Source of the DNA: Rhizobium sp. PP-CC-3A-592
Lineage (GTDB): Bacteria; Pseudomonadota; Alphaproteobacteria; Rhizobiales; Rhizobiaceae
Assembly (NCBI RefSeq): GCF_003217095.1
Contig: NZ_QJSR01000001.1
Location: 1,464,009-1,528,008 of the forward strand
Reading direction: 5' to 3'
Length of the DNA: 64,000 bases
This document shows, one piece after another, positions 25,953 through 36,337 of this stretch (positions are counted from its first letter, which is position 1; each line of letters opens with the position of its first letter). The notes below the pieces were generated by a model. That model made no database searches. It saw only the letters and a program-made list of their open reading frames with translations, and was not told the DNA's origin. The translations under genes were made by a program, and so were the position numbers.

Positions 25953-27038
25953 ATGAGCGACCTCGACACTTTGCAAAGCACTCTTCTCGGCGAGATCGCC
26001 TCTGCCGACAGCGAGGCCGCGATCGAGGCGGTGCGCCTTTCCGCGCTGGGCAAGAAGGGGTCTATTTCCGAGCTGCTGAAGACGCTGGGCACGATGACGC
26101 CGGAAGAGCGCCAGACCCGCGGCGCGGCCATCAACGCGCTGAAGGGCGTGATCGGTGAGGCCATTTCGGCCCGCAGGGCGGACCTCAAGGACGCGGCCAT
26201 CGCCGAGCGTCTCGCCCGCGAAACCGTCGACGTCACCCTGCCCGTCCGCGCTTCGCCTGCCGAGCGCGGACGGATCCATCCGATCAGCCAGATCACCGAC
26301 GAGATCACCGCGATCTTCGCCGATATGGGGTTCTCGATCGCCGAAGGTCCGGATATCGAGACGGACTACTATAATTTCACCGCGCTGAATTTCCCGGAAG
26401 GCCACCCCGCCCGCGAAATGCACGACACGTTCTTCTTCCCGCCGGACGAGAGCGGTGCGCGCAAGGTGCTGCGCACGCATACCTCGCCCGTGCAGGTGCG
26501 CACCATGGAGGCCCAGAAGCCGCCGATCCGGATCATCATTCCCGGCAAGACCTACCGGCAGGATTCCGACGCGACCCATTCGCCGATGTTCCATCAGGTC
26601 GAAGGCCTCGTGGTCGACACCAAGGCGAACGTCGCCAATCTGCGCTGGGTTCTGGAAGAGTTCTGCAAGGCCTTCTTCGAGGTCGACAGCGTCACCATGC
26701 GCTTCCGCCCCTCGTTCTTCCCCTTCACCGAGCCGAGCTTCGAAGTCGATATCCAGTGCGACCGCTCGTCGGGCCCGATCGTCAAGTTCGGCGAAGGCAC
26801 CGACTGGATGGAGATCCTCGGCTGCGGCATGGTTCACCCGAACGTGCTGCGCGCCGGCGGTCTCGATCCCGATGTCTATCAGGGTTTCGCCTGGGGCATG
26901 GGCCTCGACCGCATCGCCATGCTGAAATACGGCATGCCGGACCTGCGCAACTTCTTCGACGCCGACGTCCGCTGGATGTCCCACTACGGCTTCCGCCCGC
27001 TCGACATGCCGACGTTGTTCGGAGGCTTGAGCGGCTGA
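25953..27038 (+). CDS. pheS: Phenylalanyl-tRNA synthetase alpha subunit
   Basis: PheS is the catalytic subunit of the (alpha-beta)2 enzyme that charges tRNA-Phe. The start [15 protein letters not shown] gives 361 residues, the family length; an open frame upstream would run through the rplT terminator. A coiled-coil N-terminus precedes the class II core: motif 2 region [11 protein letters not shown] and VYR-like [20 protein letters not shown], then [12 protein letters not shown] and motif 3 [17 protein letters not shown]. pheT does not follow directly: a brnTA toxin-antitoxin pair lies between. Confidence 0.97.
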   Translation: MSDLDTLQSTLLGEIASADSEAAIEAVRLSALGKKGSISELLKTLGTMTPEERQTRGAAINALKGVIGEAISARRADLKDAAIAERLARETVDVTLPVRASPAERGRIHPISQITDEITAIFADMGFSIAEGPDIETDYYNFTALNFPEGHPAREMHDTFFFPPDESGARKVLRTHTSPVQVRTMEAQKPPIRIIIPGKTYRQDSDATHSPMFHQVEGLVVDTKANVANLRWVLEEFCKAFFEVDSVTMRFRPSFFPFTEPSFEVDIQCDRSSGPIVKFGEGTDWMEILGCGMVHPNVLRAGGLDPDVYQGFAWGMGLDRIAMLKYGMPDLRNFFDADVRWMSHYGFRPLDMPTLFGGLSG

Positions 27039-27075
27039 TTTTTTCGTGGCCACAAATTAAGATGTGTGGTAGATC

Positions 27076-27366
27076 ATGGAACTGGAGTGGGACGAGGAAA
27101 AGCGACAGAGAACCCTTCGGGAGCGAGGGTTGGATTTTGCCGACGCCGTATACTTCGACCGGGAGAGCATCGTCATCGACTTGGATACGCGGCGTGACTA
27201 CGGGGAGATCCGATATAATTGGACGGGCTATCTGGATGGCGTTCTCTGCCGACTTTGCTGGACTCCCAGAAATGGCAGGATGCGCATCATTTCGATGAGG
27301 AAGATCAATGACCGCGAACGCGAAGTCTACGAAAAGAGAAAGCCCCAAGCTCCCGACGCTGGCTGA
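27076..27366 (+). CDS. brnT: BrnT-family toxin
   Basis: The 96-residue protein matches the BrnT ribonuclease toxin pattern: LEWDEEKRQRTLRERGLDFADA at the start, YGEIRYNWTGY in the middle and the C-terminal RIISMRKINDREREVYEKRK (typical RIISARxAxxxExxxY). In the first helix, the usual His of the KHG motif is Arg-Gly here. The toxin comes first and the antitoxin second, the known brnTA order. The gene begins 37 bases after the pheS stop on the same strand. Confidence 0.85.
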   Translation: MELEWDEEKRQRTLRERGLDFADAVYFDRESIVIDLDTRRDYGEIRYNWTGYLDGVLCRLCWTPRNGRMRIISMRKINDREREVYEKRKPQAPDAG

Positions 27367-27661
27367 TGTCGATGCTGGAAGGATCACGCTGGACGCGTAT
27401 GAAATTGCTCACGGCGAGGACATTCCCGAATTGACTGCTGACATGATGGCTCAAGCGCGCCCGGCATCGGATTTTCCGGAGTTGGCTCATTTCTTCAAGG
27501 CTCGCGGCGAGCGCGGCCCGCAGAAGGCGCCGGTCAAAGAGCGGATCGGGCTCAGGCTCAACCAGGACGTCGTCGAGCATTTTCGCCGGACCGGACCGGG
27601 CTGGCAGAGCCGGATCAATGCCGTGCTGGCGGCGCATGTGAAGGCAAACAAGAATTCTTGA
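27308..27661 (+). CDS. brnA: BrnA-family antitoxin
   Basis: The 117-residue protein ends with a ribbon-helix-helix-like BrnA domain, RIGLRLNQDVVEHFRRTGPGWQSRINAVL, the family signature. The N-terminal half is acidic and less ordered (TADMMAQARPASDFPEL), as expected for the toxin-neutralising part. The start at 27308 overlaps brnT by 59 bases and has AGGAAG at proper distance; this overlap is large but usual for brnTA. BrnA normally autorepresses the operon; pheT follows 36 bases downstream, so autoregulation could also influence pheT. Confidence 0.83.
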   Translation: MTANAKSTKRESPKLPTLADVDAGRITLDAYEIAHGEDIPELTADMMAQARPASDFPELAHFFKARGERGPQKAPVKERIGLRLNQDVVEHFRRTGPGWQSRINAVLAAHVKANKNS

Positions 27662-27697
27662 TATCCGGGCCGGGACCGGCCGCGAAGGAAACATGGC

Positions 27698-30130
27698 ATG
27701 AAATTCACCCTCTCCTGGCTCAAGGACCACCTTGATACCGACGCCTCGCTCGACGAGATCTGCACGCGCCTGACGGCGATCGGGCTCGAGGTCGAGGATA
27801 TCGACGACAAGGCGGCGTTCAAACCCTTCGTCATCGCCAAGGTCCTGTCTGCCGAAAAGCATCCGCAGGCCGACAAGCTGAAGGTGCTGATGGTGGATAT
27901 CGGTGCCGGGCAGCCGGTGCAGGTGGTCTGCGGTGCGCCGAATGCGCGCGCGGGGCTCATCGGGGCGTTTGCCGCGCCGGGCGCCTATGTTCCGGGGATC
28001 GACGTGACGCTGTCCGTCGGCAATATTCGCGGCGTGGAAAGCCGGGGCATGATGTGCTCGGAGCGCGAGCTGCAGATGTCCGACAGCCATGACGGCATCA
28101 TCGACCTGCCGGCGGATGCACCGGTCGGCACGAGCTTTGCGGCCTATGCCGGCCTCGACGATCCGATCATCGAGATCAACCTGACGCCGAACCGGCCGGA
28201 TTGCACCAGCATTCACGGCATCGCCCGCGATCTCGCAGCGTCCGGCCTCGGCACGCTGAAGACGCGACCGGCACCGAGCTTTTCGACCCAGGGCGAGACG
28301 CCGGTCAAGGTCCGCGTCGACCTCGGCACCGACACGCATCTCTGCCCCGGCTTCTCGCTGCGCCTCGTGCGCGGCGTGAAGAACGGGCCGAGCCCGGCCT
28401 GGATCCAGAAACGACTGCTCGCCATCGGCCTGCGCCCCATCAACGCGCTGGTCGATATCACCAACTACATGACCTTCGACATGGGCCGGCCGATGCACGT
28501 CTTCGATGCCGCCAAGGTCAATGGCGATCTCACCGTGCGTCGCGCGGTGGACGGCGAGACCATTCTTGCGCTCGACCAGCGGACCTATACGCTGACGCCG
28601 AACACAGTCGTCATCGCCGACGAAAACGGTCTGGAATCGATCGGCGGCGTGATGGGCGGCGAGCATTCCGGCTGTGACGAGACCACCACCGACGTGCTGA
28701 TCGAGTCGGCCCTCTGGGACCCGATGAACATCGCCCGCACCGGCCGCAGCTTGGGGATCATCACCGATGCGCGCTATCGCTTCGAGCGTGGCGTCGATCC
28801 GGCCTATATGGTGCCCGGCCTCGACCGCACGACGGAACTGGTGCTGGAACTGTGCGGCGGCATGCCGGCAGAGGCCCGTATCGTGGAGGGGCCGTCCGCC
28901 GCCCCGAAGACCGTCGATTTCCCGGTGTCCGAGGTCAAACGCCTGACGGGGCTGGAGGTCAGCACTGACGAAAGCGTCGCGATCCTGCGCGGCCTCGGCT
29001 TTACTGTTGAGGACGGCGTGGAAGCCGGGCGCTTCACCGTGACGGTTCCCTCCTGGCGTCCCGATGTCGATGGCAAGGCGGATCTGGTCGAGGAGGTCAT
29101 GCGCATCCACGGAGTCGATCATATCCGGCCGGTCCCGCTCGAACGCGATGTCTCGGTCAACACGCGCATCCTCACGACGCTGCAGATCCGCACGCGGCTG
29201 GCCAAGCGCGCACTTGCCGCTCGCGGCATGCTGGAGGCCGTCACGTGGTCCTTCATTCCCAAGGCCCAGGCAACCCTCTTTGGCGGCGGCGCTCCGGCGC
29301 TGGCCCTGTCCAACCCGATTGCGGCCGATATGTCGGACATGCGGCCCTCGCTGCTGCCCGGCCTGCTGACGGCCGCCCAGCGCAATGCCGACAAGGGCTT
29401 TGGCGACGTCGCGATCTTCGAGGTGTCCGGCACCTATGAGAACGACCGGCCGGAGGGCCAGCGGCGCGTGGCGGGCGGTGTCCGCCGCGGCACAGCGAGC
29501 CTTTCCGGTGCTGGCCGCGCCTGGTCGAATGCCAGCCGCGGCGGCGGCAAGCCGGTGGATGTCTATGACGCCAAGGCCGATGCACTGGCGGTGCTGGAAG
29601 CCTGCGGCGTACCCATGGCCAATGTGCAGATCGAGGCCGGCGCGCCCGGCTGGTTCCACCCGGGCCGGTCCGGCACCATCAAGTACGGCCCGAAGATCAC
29701 GCTCGGTTTCTTCGGCGAGTTCCACCCGAAGACGCTGGAGGCGCTCGACGTATCGGGTGCGCTTGCCGGCTTCGAAGTGTTCGTGGATGCTCTGCCCGAG
29801 CCGAAGAAAAAGGCGACCCGCACCAAGCCCGCGCTCGAGCTTTCGCCGTTCCAGGCTGTGAAGCGCGACTTCGCCTTTGTGGTGGACCGCGCGGTCGAAG
29901 CGGCCGCCATCGTCAAGGCAGCCTCCGGTGCCGACCGCAAGCTGGTCGCAGGCGTCACCGTCTTCGACGTCTTCGAGGGAGCGGCGCTCGGCGAGGCCAA
30001 GAAGTCGGTCGCCGTCGAAGTCGTCATCCAGCCGGCCGACCGGACGCTGACGGACGAGGATTTCGAGGCCCTGACCGCCAAGATCGTCGCCAACGTCACG
30101 AAGACCACGGGCGGCGTGCTGCGCGGATAG
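27698..30130 (+). CDS. pheT: Phenylalanyl-tRNA synthetase beta subunit
   Basis: 810 residues. N-terminal tRNA-binding domain (residues about 40-150: [31 protein letters not shown], then [17 protein letters not shown]), the B3/B4 editing domain ([26 protein letters not shown]), B5 (around 410-480), and a C-terminal anticodon-binding FDX-ACB domain ([14 protein letters not shown] to the end). Length and order are normal, and the brnTA pair upstream has not damaged the gene. A 15-bp stem terminator follows. Confidence 0.97.
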   Translation: MKFTLSWLKDHLDTDASLDEICTRLTAIGLEVEDIDDKAAFKPFVIAKVLSAEKHPQADKLKVLMVDIGAGQPVQVVCGAPNARAGLIGAFAAPGAYVPGIDVTLSVGNIRGVESRGMMCSERELQMSDSHDGIIDLPADAPVGTSFAAYAGLDDPIIEINLTPNRPDCTSIHGIARDLAASGLGTLKTRPAPSFSTQGETPVKVRVDLGTDTHLCPGFSLRLVRGVKNGPSPAWIQKRLLAIGLRPINALVDITNYMTFDMGRPMHVFDAAKVNGDLTVRRAVDGETILALDQRTYTLTPNTVVIADENGLESIGGVMGGEHSGCDETTTDVLIESALWDPMNIARTGRSLGIITDARYRFERGVDPAYMVPGLDRTTELVLELCGGMPAEARIVEGPSAAPKTVDFPVSEVKRLTGLEVSTDESVAILRGLGFTVEDGVEAGRFTVTVPSWRPDVDGKADLVEEVMRIHGVDHIRPVPLERDVSVNTRILTTLQIRTRLAKRALAARGMLEAVTWSFIPKAQATLFGGGAPALALSNPIAADMSDMRPSLLPGLLTAAQRNADKGFGDVAIFEVSGTYENDRPEGQRRVAGGVRRGTASLSGAGRAWSNASRGGGKPVDVYDAKADALAVLEACGVPMANVQIEAGAPGWFHPGRSGTIKYGPKITLGFFGEFHPKTLEALDVSGALAGFEVFVDALPEPKKKATRTKPALELSPFQAVKRDFAFVVDRAVEAAAIVKAASGADRKLVAGVTVFDVFEGAALGEAKKSVAVEVVIQPADRTLTDEDFEALTAKIVANVTKTTGGVLRG

Positions 30131-30162
30131 GCAGAGCGCCAGAGCGCTGGCGCCACCCTTTC

Positions 30163-30197
30163 AAGCCTTCGGCGAACCCGGTTCGCCGAAGGCTTTT
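30163..30197 (+). terminator. Strong terminator of the pheS-brnTA-pheT operon
   Basis: AAGCCTTCGGCGAAC (30163-30177) pairs perfectly with GTTCGCCGAAGGCTT (30181-30195) around a CCG loop and runs into TT. The 15-bp stem lies 32 bases after pheT and faces the convergent CobW remnant. Confidence 0.92.
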
Positions 30198-30201
30198 CAT
30201 T

Positions 30202-31188
30202 TCACAGGCTTTCCGGAATGGCGATGCGGACTTCGGCCTGCGGGCCCACGAAGGCGGCAAAGGAGCGCTGGAGATCGCCCAGATCGCCATCGGTGATGAG
30301 CACCAGCAGGCTCGCCTTCTCGCACGGCCATTCCACCAGGTGAAACGGTGGATGGATCAGGTGCTGGACCCCGTGCACCACGACGGGGGACGCAGCGCCC
30401 TCCACGTCGAGAATCCCCTTCAGCCGCAGGATGCGCGTGTCATGGCGGTGGACGAGCAGCGACAGCCACAGTGAAAAGCGGGCCCAGGCGATGGGCCGAT
30501 CCATCGTCAGCGACAGCGCGCGGATATCGCCGTGGCGGTTGCGGTCCTCGCTTCCATGAAGGTGATCGGCATGCCGGGCGGAAGCCACCCATCGCCGCGC
30601 TTCCGCCGGCCGGGAGGCGAGGTGGTGGATGTCCTGCGTCAGCAGAGCGGCGACAGTGCCGCTGTCGTCACCCGATGTCACGACGGCGGCAGGGTTGATC
30701 GCCTCAACGGCCGCGCGCAGCGCATGGCAATCCTCGGCAGAGGCAAGATCGGTCTTGGTGAGGACGATGCGGTCGGCGAGCGCCACCTGACGGGCGGCTT
30801 CCTCGAAGGTCTCAAGATTGTGCAGGCCGTTCGGCACGTCGATGACTGTGACGACATTGCCGATGGCGAAATGATATTTGAGCATCATGTCGGCGGCGAG
30901 CGTCGCGATGATCGGCGCGGGGTCGGCAAGCCCTGTCGTTTCGATGACCAGACGGCGGAAGGGCGGGATGTCTCCGCGGGCGCGACGTTCGAACAGCGCG
31001 AGCACAGCGTCCTTCAGATCGCCGCGGACAGTACAGCAGACGCAGCCGCTTTTCAAAAGCACGATATCGCCATCGACTGTCTCCACCAAGAGATGATCGA
31101 GGCCGATATCACTGGTCGAGCCATTGCTGTTCCAGATCGCGCGCGCTGACGAAGCCAGTCCACGACATTCAAAGATGAGCAGAAGCAT
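30202..31188 (-). pseudogene. CobW/ZNG-type GTPase remnant lacking its N-terminal P-loop
   Basis: From about residue 22 the protein follows the CobW family: DIGLDHLLVETVDGDIVLLKSGCVCCTVRGDL, including the CxCC metal-binding motif, ETTGLADPAPI (switch region), TKTDL (G4) and a C-terminal CobW domain (RFSLWLSLLVHRHDTRILRLKG). Intact members begin with about 45 more residues containing a GxxGxGKTT P-loop; here the upstream DNA holds no such sequence in any frame, and a 31-base perfect palindrome occupies 31201-31231. The gene is therefore most likely 5'-truncated and unable to bind GTP. The open frame itself is otherwise intact. Confidence 0.75.
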
Positions 31189-31200
31189 GTCCTACAATCT

Positions 31201-31231
31201 CCGTCATTCCGGGCTTGACCCGGAATGACGG
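31201..31231. repeat. Palindromic CTTG-loop element, copy 1
   Basis: CCGTCATTCCGGG-CTTGA-CCCGGAATGACGG is a perfect 13-bp inverted repeat just upstream of the truncated CobW gene. It shares the CCGTCAT start and the CTTG loop with elements at 33503 and 51948. Such palindromes are common intergenic repeats in alphaproteobacteria. Confidence 0.8.
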
Positions 31232-31302
31232 AGGAGAGGCGGATCGCCGACAGCAGCCGTCAAAACGGCCGGGCCAGCAAGGCGTGAGACGCGCAATCTC
31301 CC

Positions 31303-32253
31303 TTATTCACTCGCCTCATTGAGGCGCTGGCAATCCTCCTCGGAGAGATCGATATCGGCGGATTTCGTCAGGCTCTGCAGCTGTTCGAGGCTCGTCGCGC
31401 TCGCGATCGGCGCCGTGACGCCGCGGCGGGCCATGATCCAGGCCAGCGCGATTTCGGCCTGCGTCGCCTGCTTTTCCGCCGCGATCTCGTCCAGCGCACC
31501 GAGAATGCGCATGCCGCGGCCATCGAGGTATTTCTCGACACCCTTGCCGCGGGCCTTGCCTTCGAGGTCCTTGTGCGAGCGGTACTTGCCCGAGAGGAAG
31601 CCGGAGGCGAGGCTGTAATAGGTGATGACGCCGATCTCCTCCGCGATGCAGAGATTGCGCAGCGCCCCGTCGAAGCTGGAGCGGTCGTAGAGATTGTATT
31701 CCGGTTGGAGCACGTCGTAGCGCGGCAGGCCATTTTCCGCGGCGACGTCGAGCGACTGGCGCAGCTGGCCCGCATCGAGGTTGGATGCGCCGATGGCGCG
31801 GATCTTGCCCTGCTTCACGAGGGCATCATAGGCGCCCAGCGTTTCCTCATAGGGCGTCTCGGCATCCGGCCAGTGCGAGAGGTAGAGATCGATATGGTCG
31901 GTGTTCAGGCGCAGCAGCGAATCGTCCACGGCCTTGCGGATCCATTTTTCCGAAAGCCCCTTCTGTCCCTCGCCCATGTCGGAGCCGACCTTGGTGATGA
32001 TGACGATTTCGTCGCGCGGGCGCTTCGTCTGGCGCAGCCATTTGCCGATGATCGTCTCGGACTCGCCGCCCTGGTTGCCCGGCGCCCAGGCGGAGTAGAC
32101 ATCGGCCGTGTCGATGGCGTTGAAGCCGGCATCGAAGAAAGCGTCGAGCAGGCGGAAGGACGTCGTCTCGTCCGCGGTCCAGCCGAAGACATTGCCCCCG
32201 AACACCAGCGGCGCGATCGACAGCCCCGTACGGCCCAGATTTCTCTTTTCCAT
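31303..32253 (-). CDS. Aldo/keto reductase
   Basis: The 316-residue protein is an NADPH-dependent (alpha/beta)8-barrel reductase. The catalytic tetrad is visible as Asp48 and Tyr53 (AIDTADVYSAW), Lys88 (ITKVG) and the His in LYLSHWPDAETPYEE. It begins MEKRNLGRTGLSIAPLVFGGNVFGW, typical of the AKR11/YhdN-like branch, and GGAGAG lies before the ATG. The frame is open far upstream, but that region belongs to the divergent oxidoreductase gene. Physiological substrate unknown. Confidence 0.92.
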   Translation of the reverse strand: MEKRNLGRTGLSIAPLVFGGNVFGWTADETTSFRLLDAFFDAGFNAIDTADVYSAWAPGNQGGESETIIGKWLRQTKRPRDEIVIITKVGSDMGEGQKGLSEKWIRKAVDDSLLRLNTDHIDLYLSHWPDAETPYEETLGAYDALVKQGKIRAIGASNLDAGQLRQSLDVAAENGLPRYDVLQPEYNLYDRSSFDGALRNLCIAEEIGVITYYSLASGFLSGKYRSHKDLEGKARGKGVEKYLDGRGMRILGALDEIAAEKQATQAEIALAWIMARRGVTAPIASATSLEQLQSLTKSADIDLSEEDCQRLNEASE

Positions 32254-32481
32254 GAACACTCTCCGGTTTGGTCTCGCATCACGAGGGTTCGGGCCGCAGC
32301 CCAGCCTTCGACATAGGGGCGCCCGACGCCGCCTGACAGGGCCGGCACGGCAAAAGGTATGATGGGCCATCGGAAAGCGAAACCAAAAACATGGGGGAAG
32401 CGCGGCGATCCGGAGGTGGCGAGACAGACAGTCCGCCGCTCTCATGGCATAGTCCCGCGCACCATCAGGGAGAAGCATTGC

Positions 32482-33468
32482 ATGTTGAGATTCGGAATTC
32501 TGTCGACCGCCAAGATCGGTCGCGATGCGGTCGTTCCCGCCATCCAGGACGCGGAAAACTGCGTCGTCACCGCCATTGCCAGCCGCGACGGCGCCCGCGC
32601 CCGCGCCATGGCCGACCGGTTTTCCGTGCCGCACGCCTTCGGCAGCTACGAGGAGATGCTGGCCTCCGACGTGATCGACGCCGTCTACATCCCCCTGCCG
32701 ACCGCCCAGCATGTGGAGTGGTCGATCCGCGCGGCGGAAGCCGGGAAGCATGTGCTCTGCGAAAAGCCGATCGCGCTGAAAGCGCAGGAGATCGACCGGC
32801 TGATCGAGGCGCGCGACCGCGCCGGCGTGCTGATCTCGGAAGCCTACATGATCACCTACAGCCCCGTCTGGCACAAGGTCCGGGCACTGCTCGCCGAAGG
32901 CGCGATCGGTCGGCTCCGGCATGTGCAGGGCGCATTCACCTATTTCAATCGCGATCCGGCGAACATGCGCAACATTCCGGAACTCGGCGGCGGCGGCCTT
33001 CCCGATATCGGCGTCTACCCCACCATGGCAACGCGATTTTCGACCGGCGTCGAGCCGCAGCGGGTGCAGGCGACGACGGAGCGCGATACGACCTTCGGCA
33101 CCGACATCTATTCGAGCGTCCGGGCCGATTTCGGCACGTTCGAGCTGTCCTTCTATATCTCGACCCAGCTTGCGGCCCGCCAGGTCATGGTGTTCCACGG
33201 CGACGAGGGCGTGATCGAGCTGACCTCGCCTTTCAATGCCGAGCGCTATGGGCGCCAGGAAGTGGTTCTGACCAACCAGAACCACAGCCAGTCGCAGCTT
33301 TTCCGCTTTCAGGACACGCGCCAATACAAGCTTCAAGCCGAAGCTTTTTCGCGCGCGGCGGAAGGCGGCGCGGATGACGTGGTGACGCTCGAAAACTCGC
33401 GCGCCAACCAGGCCTTCATCGACGCGATCTACCGCGCCAGCGACAAGGACGGCTGGGAAGCCGTCTGA
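32482..33468 (+). CDS. Gfo/Idh/MocA-family NAD(P)-dependent oxidoreductase
   Basis: 328 residues. The N-terminal Rossmann domain starts [20 protein letters not shown] and contains [20 protein letters not shown], the EKP motif with the catalytic lysine. The second domain begins near [20 protein letters not shown]. The family acts on sugars, inositols or derivatives; no specific substrate can be named. Start 32482 has AGGGAGAAG upstream. It is divergent from the aldo/keto reductase gene, suggesting joint regulation from the 228-base gap. Confidence 0.9.
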   Translation: MLRFGILSTAKIGRDAVVPAIQDAENCVVTAIASRDGARARAMADRFSVPHAFGSYEEMLASDVIDAVYIPLPTAQHVEWSIRAAEAGKHVLCEKPIALKAQEIDRLIEARDRAGVLISEAYMITYSPVWHKVRALLAEGAIGRLRHVQGAFTYFNRDPANMRNIPELGGGGLPDIGVYPTMATRFSTGVEPQRVQATTERDTTFGTDIYSSVRADFGTFELSFYISTQLAARQVMVFHGDEGVIELTSPFNAERYGRQEVVLTNQNHSQSQLFRFQDTRQYKLQAEAFSRAAEGGADDVVTLENSRANQAFIDAIYRASDKDGWEAV

Positions 33469-33502
33469 GACTGCCGATAAAGGTTTCCGGACATGAACCG
33501 TC

Positions 33503-33525
33503 ATCCTCGGCCTTGTGCCGAGGAT
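33503..33525. repeat. Palindromic CTTG-loop element, copy 2
   Basis: ATCCTCGG-CCTTGTG-CCGAGGAT preceded by CCGTC. It lies 34 bases after the Gfo/Idh gene. The context and loop match the copies at 31201 and 51948. Confidence 0.7.
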
Positions 33526-33599
33526 CTGCTAACATCAACAAAAGCAAGCCGTTGCAGATTTTCGAGACAAGCCCGAGCAGAACGGAAGCCGTCTGCGTC

Positions 33600-33863
33600 T
33601 CAGACGAGCCCGACGAGGCTTGACGCCGTGGTGCCGGTCGCAAGGATGCGGTCGGCCCGGAGCGGCAGCAGCGTGCCCTGGGGGACGCCGGCCAGCGTGA
33701 CCAGAGCGCCGGACTGCATGCGCAGCGCGACCGCGCCACCGGCGCCCACGTAGATCGCCCGTGTGGTCTCGGGCAGGTCGGTGCCATCGGCGGGCGTGAT
33801 GGCGAAAGCATGGGTGGCGGGGCTCGAAAGGGAGCCTGCCGTGTGGGCGAAACGGTCGGTCAT
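33600..33863 (-). CDS. Spike base protein, RCAP_rcc01079 family
   Basis: The 87-residue protein, starting [20 protein letters not shown], has the pattern [29 protein letters not shown] with the ending [23 protein letters not shown]. This matches small head-spike base proteins first noted at the gene transfer agent locus of Rhodobacter capsulatus (rcc01079). No capsid, portal or tail genes lie nearby, so it stands alone. It is predicted to be a soluble beta-rich protein. Its role in this position is unknown; it could be a remnant or an independent surface-fibre component. Confidence 0.7.
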   Translation of the reverse strand: MTDRFAHTAGSLSSPATHAFAITPADGTDLPETTRAIYVGAGGAVALRMQSGALVTLAGVPQGTLLPLRADRILATGTTASSLVGLV

Positions 33864-34024
33864 GGTTCTGTCGTCCTTCTCTCGGGTTCACGTTGGTCTT
33901 TCGCCGACAGAATGCCGCAGGACGAGACGGCGGGGAAAAACGAAGACGATATTCTCCGCCTGAACGCCGCGTCGGATCCTCGGTGCATCTGGTCTTCTGT
34001 GCGGGCGCGCGTCACAATGGCGGC

Positions 34025-35593
34025 ATGAGCTTTTCCTTCGATGCCGATTCGCCGTCAAACCTGTGGGAATATTCCGTTTCCGAGCTGTCCGGCTCGATCA
34101 AGCGGACGATGGAGCAGGCCTTCGACCAGGTGCGCGTGCGCGGTGAAATCTGCGGCTATCGCGGTCCGCATTCCTCGGGCCATGCCTATTTCGGGCTGAA
34201 GGACGAACGCGCCCGCATCGATGCCGTCGTCTGGAAGGGCACGATGGGCAAGCTGCGCTTCAAGCCCGAAGAGGGCATGGAGGTGATTGCGGTCGGCAAG
34301 ATCACCACCTTCCCGGGCTCGTCCAAATACCAGATCATGATCGAGACGCTGGAGCCGGCGGGCGCGGGCGCGCTGATGGCGCTTCTGGAGGAGCGGCGGC
34401 GCAAGCTCGCGGCCGAAGGCCTGTTCGAGGAGAGCCGCAAGCAGCTCCTGCCGTTCATGCCGCGGGTCATCGGCGTCGTGACGTCGCCCACCGGCGCCGT
34501 CATCCGCGACATTCTTCACCGCATCGCCGATCGTTTCCCCGTGCATGTCGTCGTCTGGCCGGTCAAGGTTCAGGGTGAAGGCTCGGGCGACGAGGTGGCG
34601 GCTGCCATTCGCGGCTTCAATGCGCTGGAGGCAGGCGGGCCGATCGCCCGGCCGGACGTGCTGATCGTCGCGCGCGGCGGCGGCAGTTTCGAAGACCTCT
34701 GGGGCTTCAATGACGAGGCCGTGGTGCGGGCCGCGGCCGCCTCCGATATCCCGTTGATCTCGGCCGTCGGGCACGAGACGGACTGGACGCTGATCGACCA
34801 CGCGGCCGACCGGCGCGCGCCGACGCCGACGGGTGCCGCGGAAATGGCCGTGCCGGTGCGGGCCGATCTCGAGGCGACGCTCTCCGCGCTGACGGCACGC
34901 CTGCGCAGTGCGGCCGGCCGGCACATGGACAATCGCCGTCATTCCCTACGGGCGCTTGCGCGCGCCCTGCCCTCGCTCGATCAGGTGCTCGCTCTGCCCC
35001 GCCGCCGCTTCGACGAAGCGGCCTCCGGGCTCGTTCGCGGGCTGGTGTCCAACACCGCCGACAAGCGCCGCAGCTTCGAGCGCGTCGGCGCGCAGCTTCG
35101 CCCCGACATGCTCACCGCCCGGATCAACGACCGGCGCCAGCGGCTCCTGGAGCGGATGGTGCGGGCGGAGCGCGATGTCGAACGGCTGATCGCCCGCGCC
35201 GGCACCCGCGTGACATCTGCGGATGCGGCACTGCGCAGCCTGCCCGTGCGGCTGCTCTCGCAGATCCATCGCTCCGCCGACCGGCTGCACGGCCTGTCAG
35301 GCCGCGCGGATGCCGCCGTCATCGCCGAGCTGCGCCGCGCCCGCAGCACTGTTACGGCGCAGGACCGCGTGCTGCAGTCATTGTCCTACCAGAACGTGCT
35401 CGCCCGCGGCTACGCGATCGTACGGGATGCGGACGGCGCACCGGTCAAGGCCGCCGCCGCCCTCTCCGGGGCCCAAGCCGTGGCCCTGCAATTTGCCGAT
35501 GGCACGGTCGGTGCCATCACCACCGAGGGAACGCCTGCGAAGACACGCAAGCGCGGCAGCGCGGAGCCGGCCAAGCAGGGCAGTCTGTTTTAA
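34025..35593 (+). CDS. xseA: Exodeoxyribonuclease VII large subunit
   Basis: XseA with XseB degrades single-stranded DNA from both ends. The start [33 protein letters not shown] gives 522 residues. The N-terminal OB domain includes [30 protein letters not shown]; the catalytic domain contains [16 protein letters not shown] and [17 protein letters not shown] and [25 protein letters not shown]; a coiled-coil region follows, then [13 protein letters not shown]. The frame is open 44 codons upstream but lacks family character. xseB is not in the window. Confidence 0.96.
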   Translation: MSFSFDADSPSNLWEYSVSELSGSIKRTMEQAFDQVRVRGEICGYRGPHSSGHAYFGLKDERARIDAVVWKGTMGKLRFKPEEGMEVIAVGKITTFPGSSKYQIMIETLEPAGAGALMALLEERRRKLAAEGLFEESRKQLLPFMPRVIGVVTSPTGAVIRDILHRIADRFPVHVVVWPVKVQGEGSGDEVAAAIRGFNALEAGGPIARPDVLIVARGGGSFEDLWGFNDEAVVRAAAASDIPLISAVGHETDWTLIDHAADRRAPTPTGAAEMAVPVRADLEATLSALTARLRSAAGRHMDNRRHSLRALARALPSLDQVLALPRRRFDEAASGLVRGLVSNTADKRRSFERVGAQLRPDMLTARINDRRQRLLERMVRAERDVERLIARAGTRVTSADAALRSLPVRLLSQIHRSADRLHGLSGRADAAVIAELRRARSTVTAQDRVLQSLSYQNVLARGYAIVRDADGAPVKAAAALSGAQAVALQFADGTVGAITTEGTPAKTRKRGSAEPAKQGSLF

Positions 35594-35662
35594 GGCTCGG
35601 GATACGGGTATGGGACTTGTTCCCGTAAGCCGATGCGACGACGAACCGTTCAGGGGTATCCG

Positions 35663-36286
35663 ATGCATTTCCTTCTCGTGCTCGCCCATCCGCTGCCGGA
35701 GAGCTTCGCCTGCGCCGTGGCCGACACCGCGACACGGTCACTGGAGGCCAATGGCCACAGCGTCGATCGTCTCGACCTCTATGCGGAGGACTTCGACCCG
35801 CGCCTTACCCGGGCAGAGCGAAGCGGCTATTTCGACGACCCCTATGACACCACCGGCGTCGGTCCGATCGTGGAAAGGCTTTCTGCGGCCGACGGGCTGA
35901 TCCTCGTCTTTCCGCAATGGTGGTTCAATTTCCCGGCCATCCTCAAGGGCTTCTTCGACCGTGTCTTCGCGCCGGGCATCGCCTTCACCCATGACGCGGC
36001 GGGCGGGCGGATCGTGCGCAAGCTGACCAATATACGACTGCTCCATGCCTATACGACCACCGGCTCGCCGTGGTGGATCGCGCGTCTTGTCATGGGCGAT
36101 CCGGTCCGCCGCCTGCTGCGGCGCGGCATCGCGCCGTTCTGTGCCAAGGGCGTGAACTTCCAGATGCTGTCGCTGCACGACATGGACCGGGCGACGGACA
36201 CCCGACGCCGCGCCCATCTCGACCGCATCGCGCGGCGCCTGCACCGAATCGGGCCCGTGAAAGGGAACGCGAGAACGCTTCCGTAA
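35663..36286 (+). CDS. NAD(P)H:quinone-type flavoprotein oxidoreductase (flavodoxin fold)
   Basis: 207 residues. MHFLLVLAHPLPESFACAVA is the FMN/FAD phosphate-binding start of NQO1/KefF-like proteins, and LILVFPQWWFNFPAILKGFFDRVFAPGIAF is the strongly conserved central segment. Such enzymes reduce quinones or act as ancillary subunits of potassium efflux systems; no kef gene lies nearby. GGGGT precedes the ATG. The next gene, a short MarR-like regulator, follows after 51 bases on the same strand and may regulate it. Confidence 0.88.
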   Translation: MHFLLVLAHPLPESFACAVADTATRSLEANGHSVDRLDLYAEDFDPRLTRAERSGYFDDPYDTTGVGPIVERLSAADGLILVFPQWWFNFPAILKGFFDRVFAPGIAFTHDAAGGRIVRKLTNIRLLHAYTTTGSPWWIARLVMGDPVRRLLRRGIAPFCAKGVNFQMLSLHDMDRATDTRRRAHLDRIARRLHRIGPVKGNARTLP

Positions 36287-36337
36287 CGATTTTCCGGGAC
36301 AACTTGGATCCTGTTTTCCGAGAAACCCCGAGGGATC

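Noticed and set aside
27305-29725. An 806-codon open frame antisense to pheT and brnA
   Set aside because: The longest antisense frame in the window, but it mirrors pheT codon by codon and has no domain pattern; typical for GC-rich codon use.
31140-31302. A hidden P-loop for the CobW gene in another frame (frameshift)
   Set aside because: None of the upstream frames encodes a GxxGxGKT motif, and the region is occupied by the palindrome and the end of the aldo/keto reductase gene, so truncation is a better explanation.
33600-33863. Idea that the spike base gene marks a prophage or GTA cluster
   Set aside because: No terminase, portal, capsid, tail or integrase genes lie on either side; neighbours are ordinary metabolic and repair genes.
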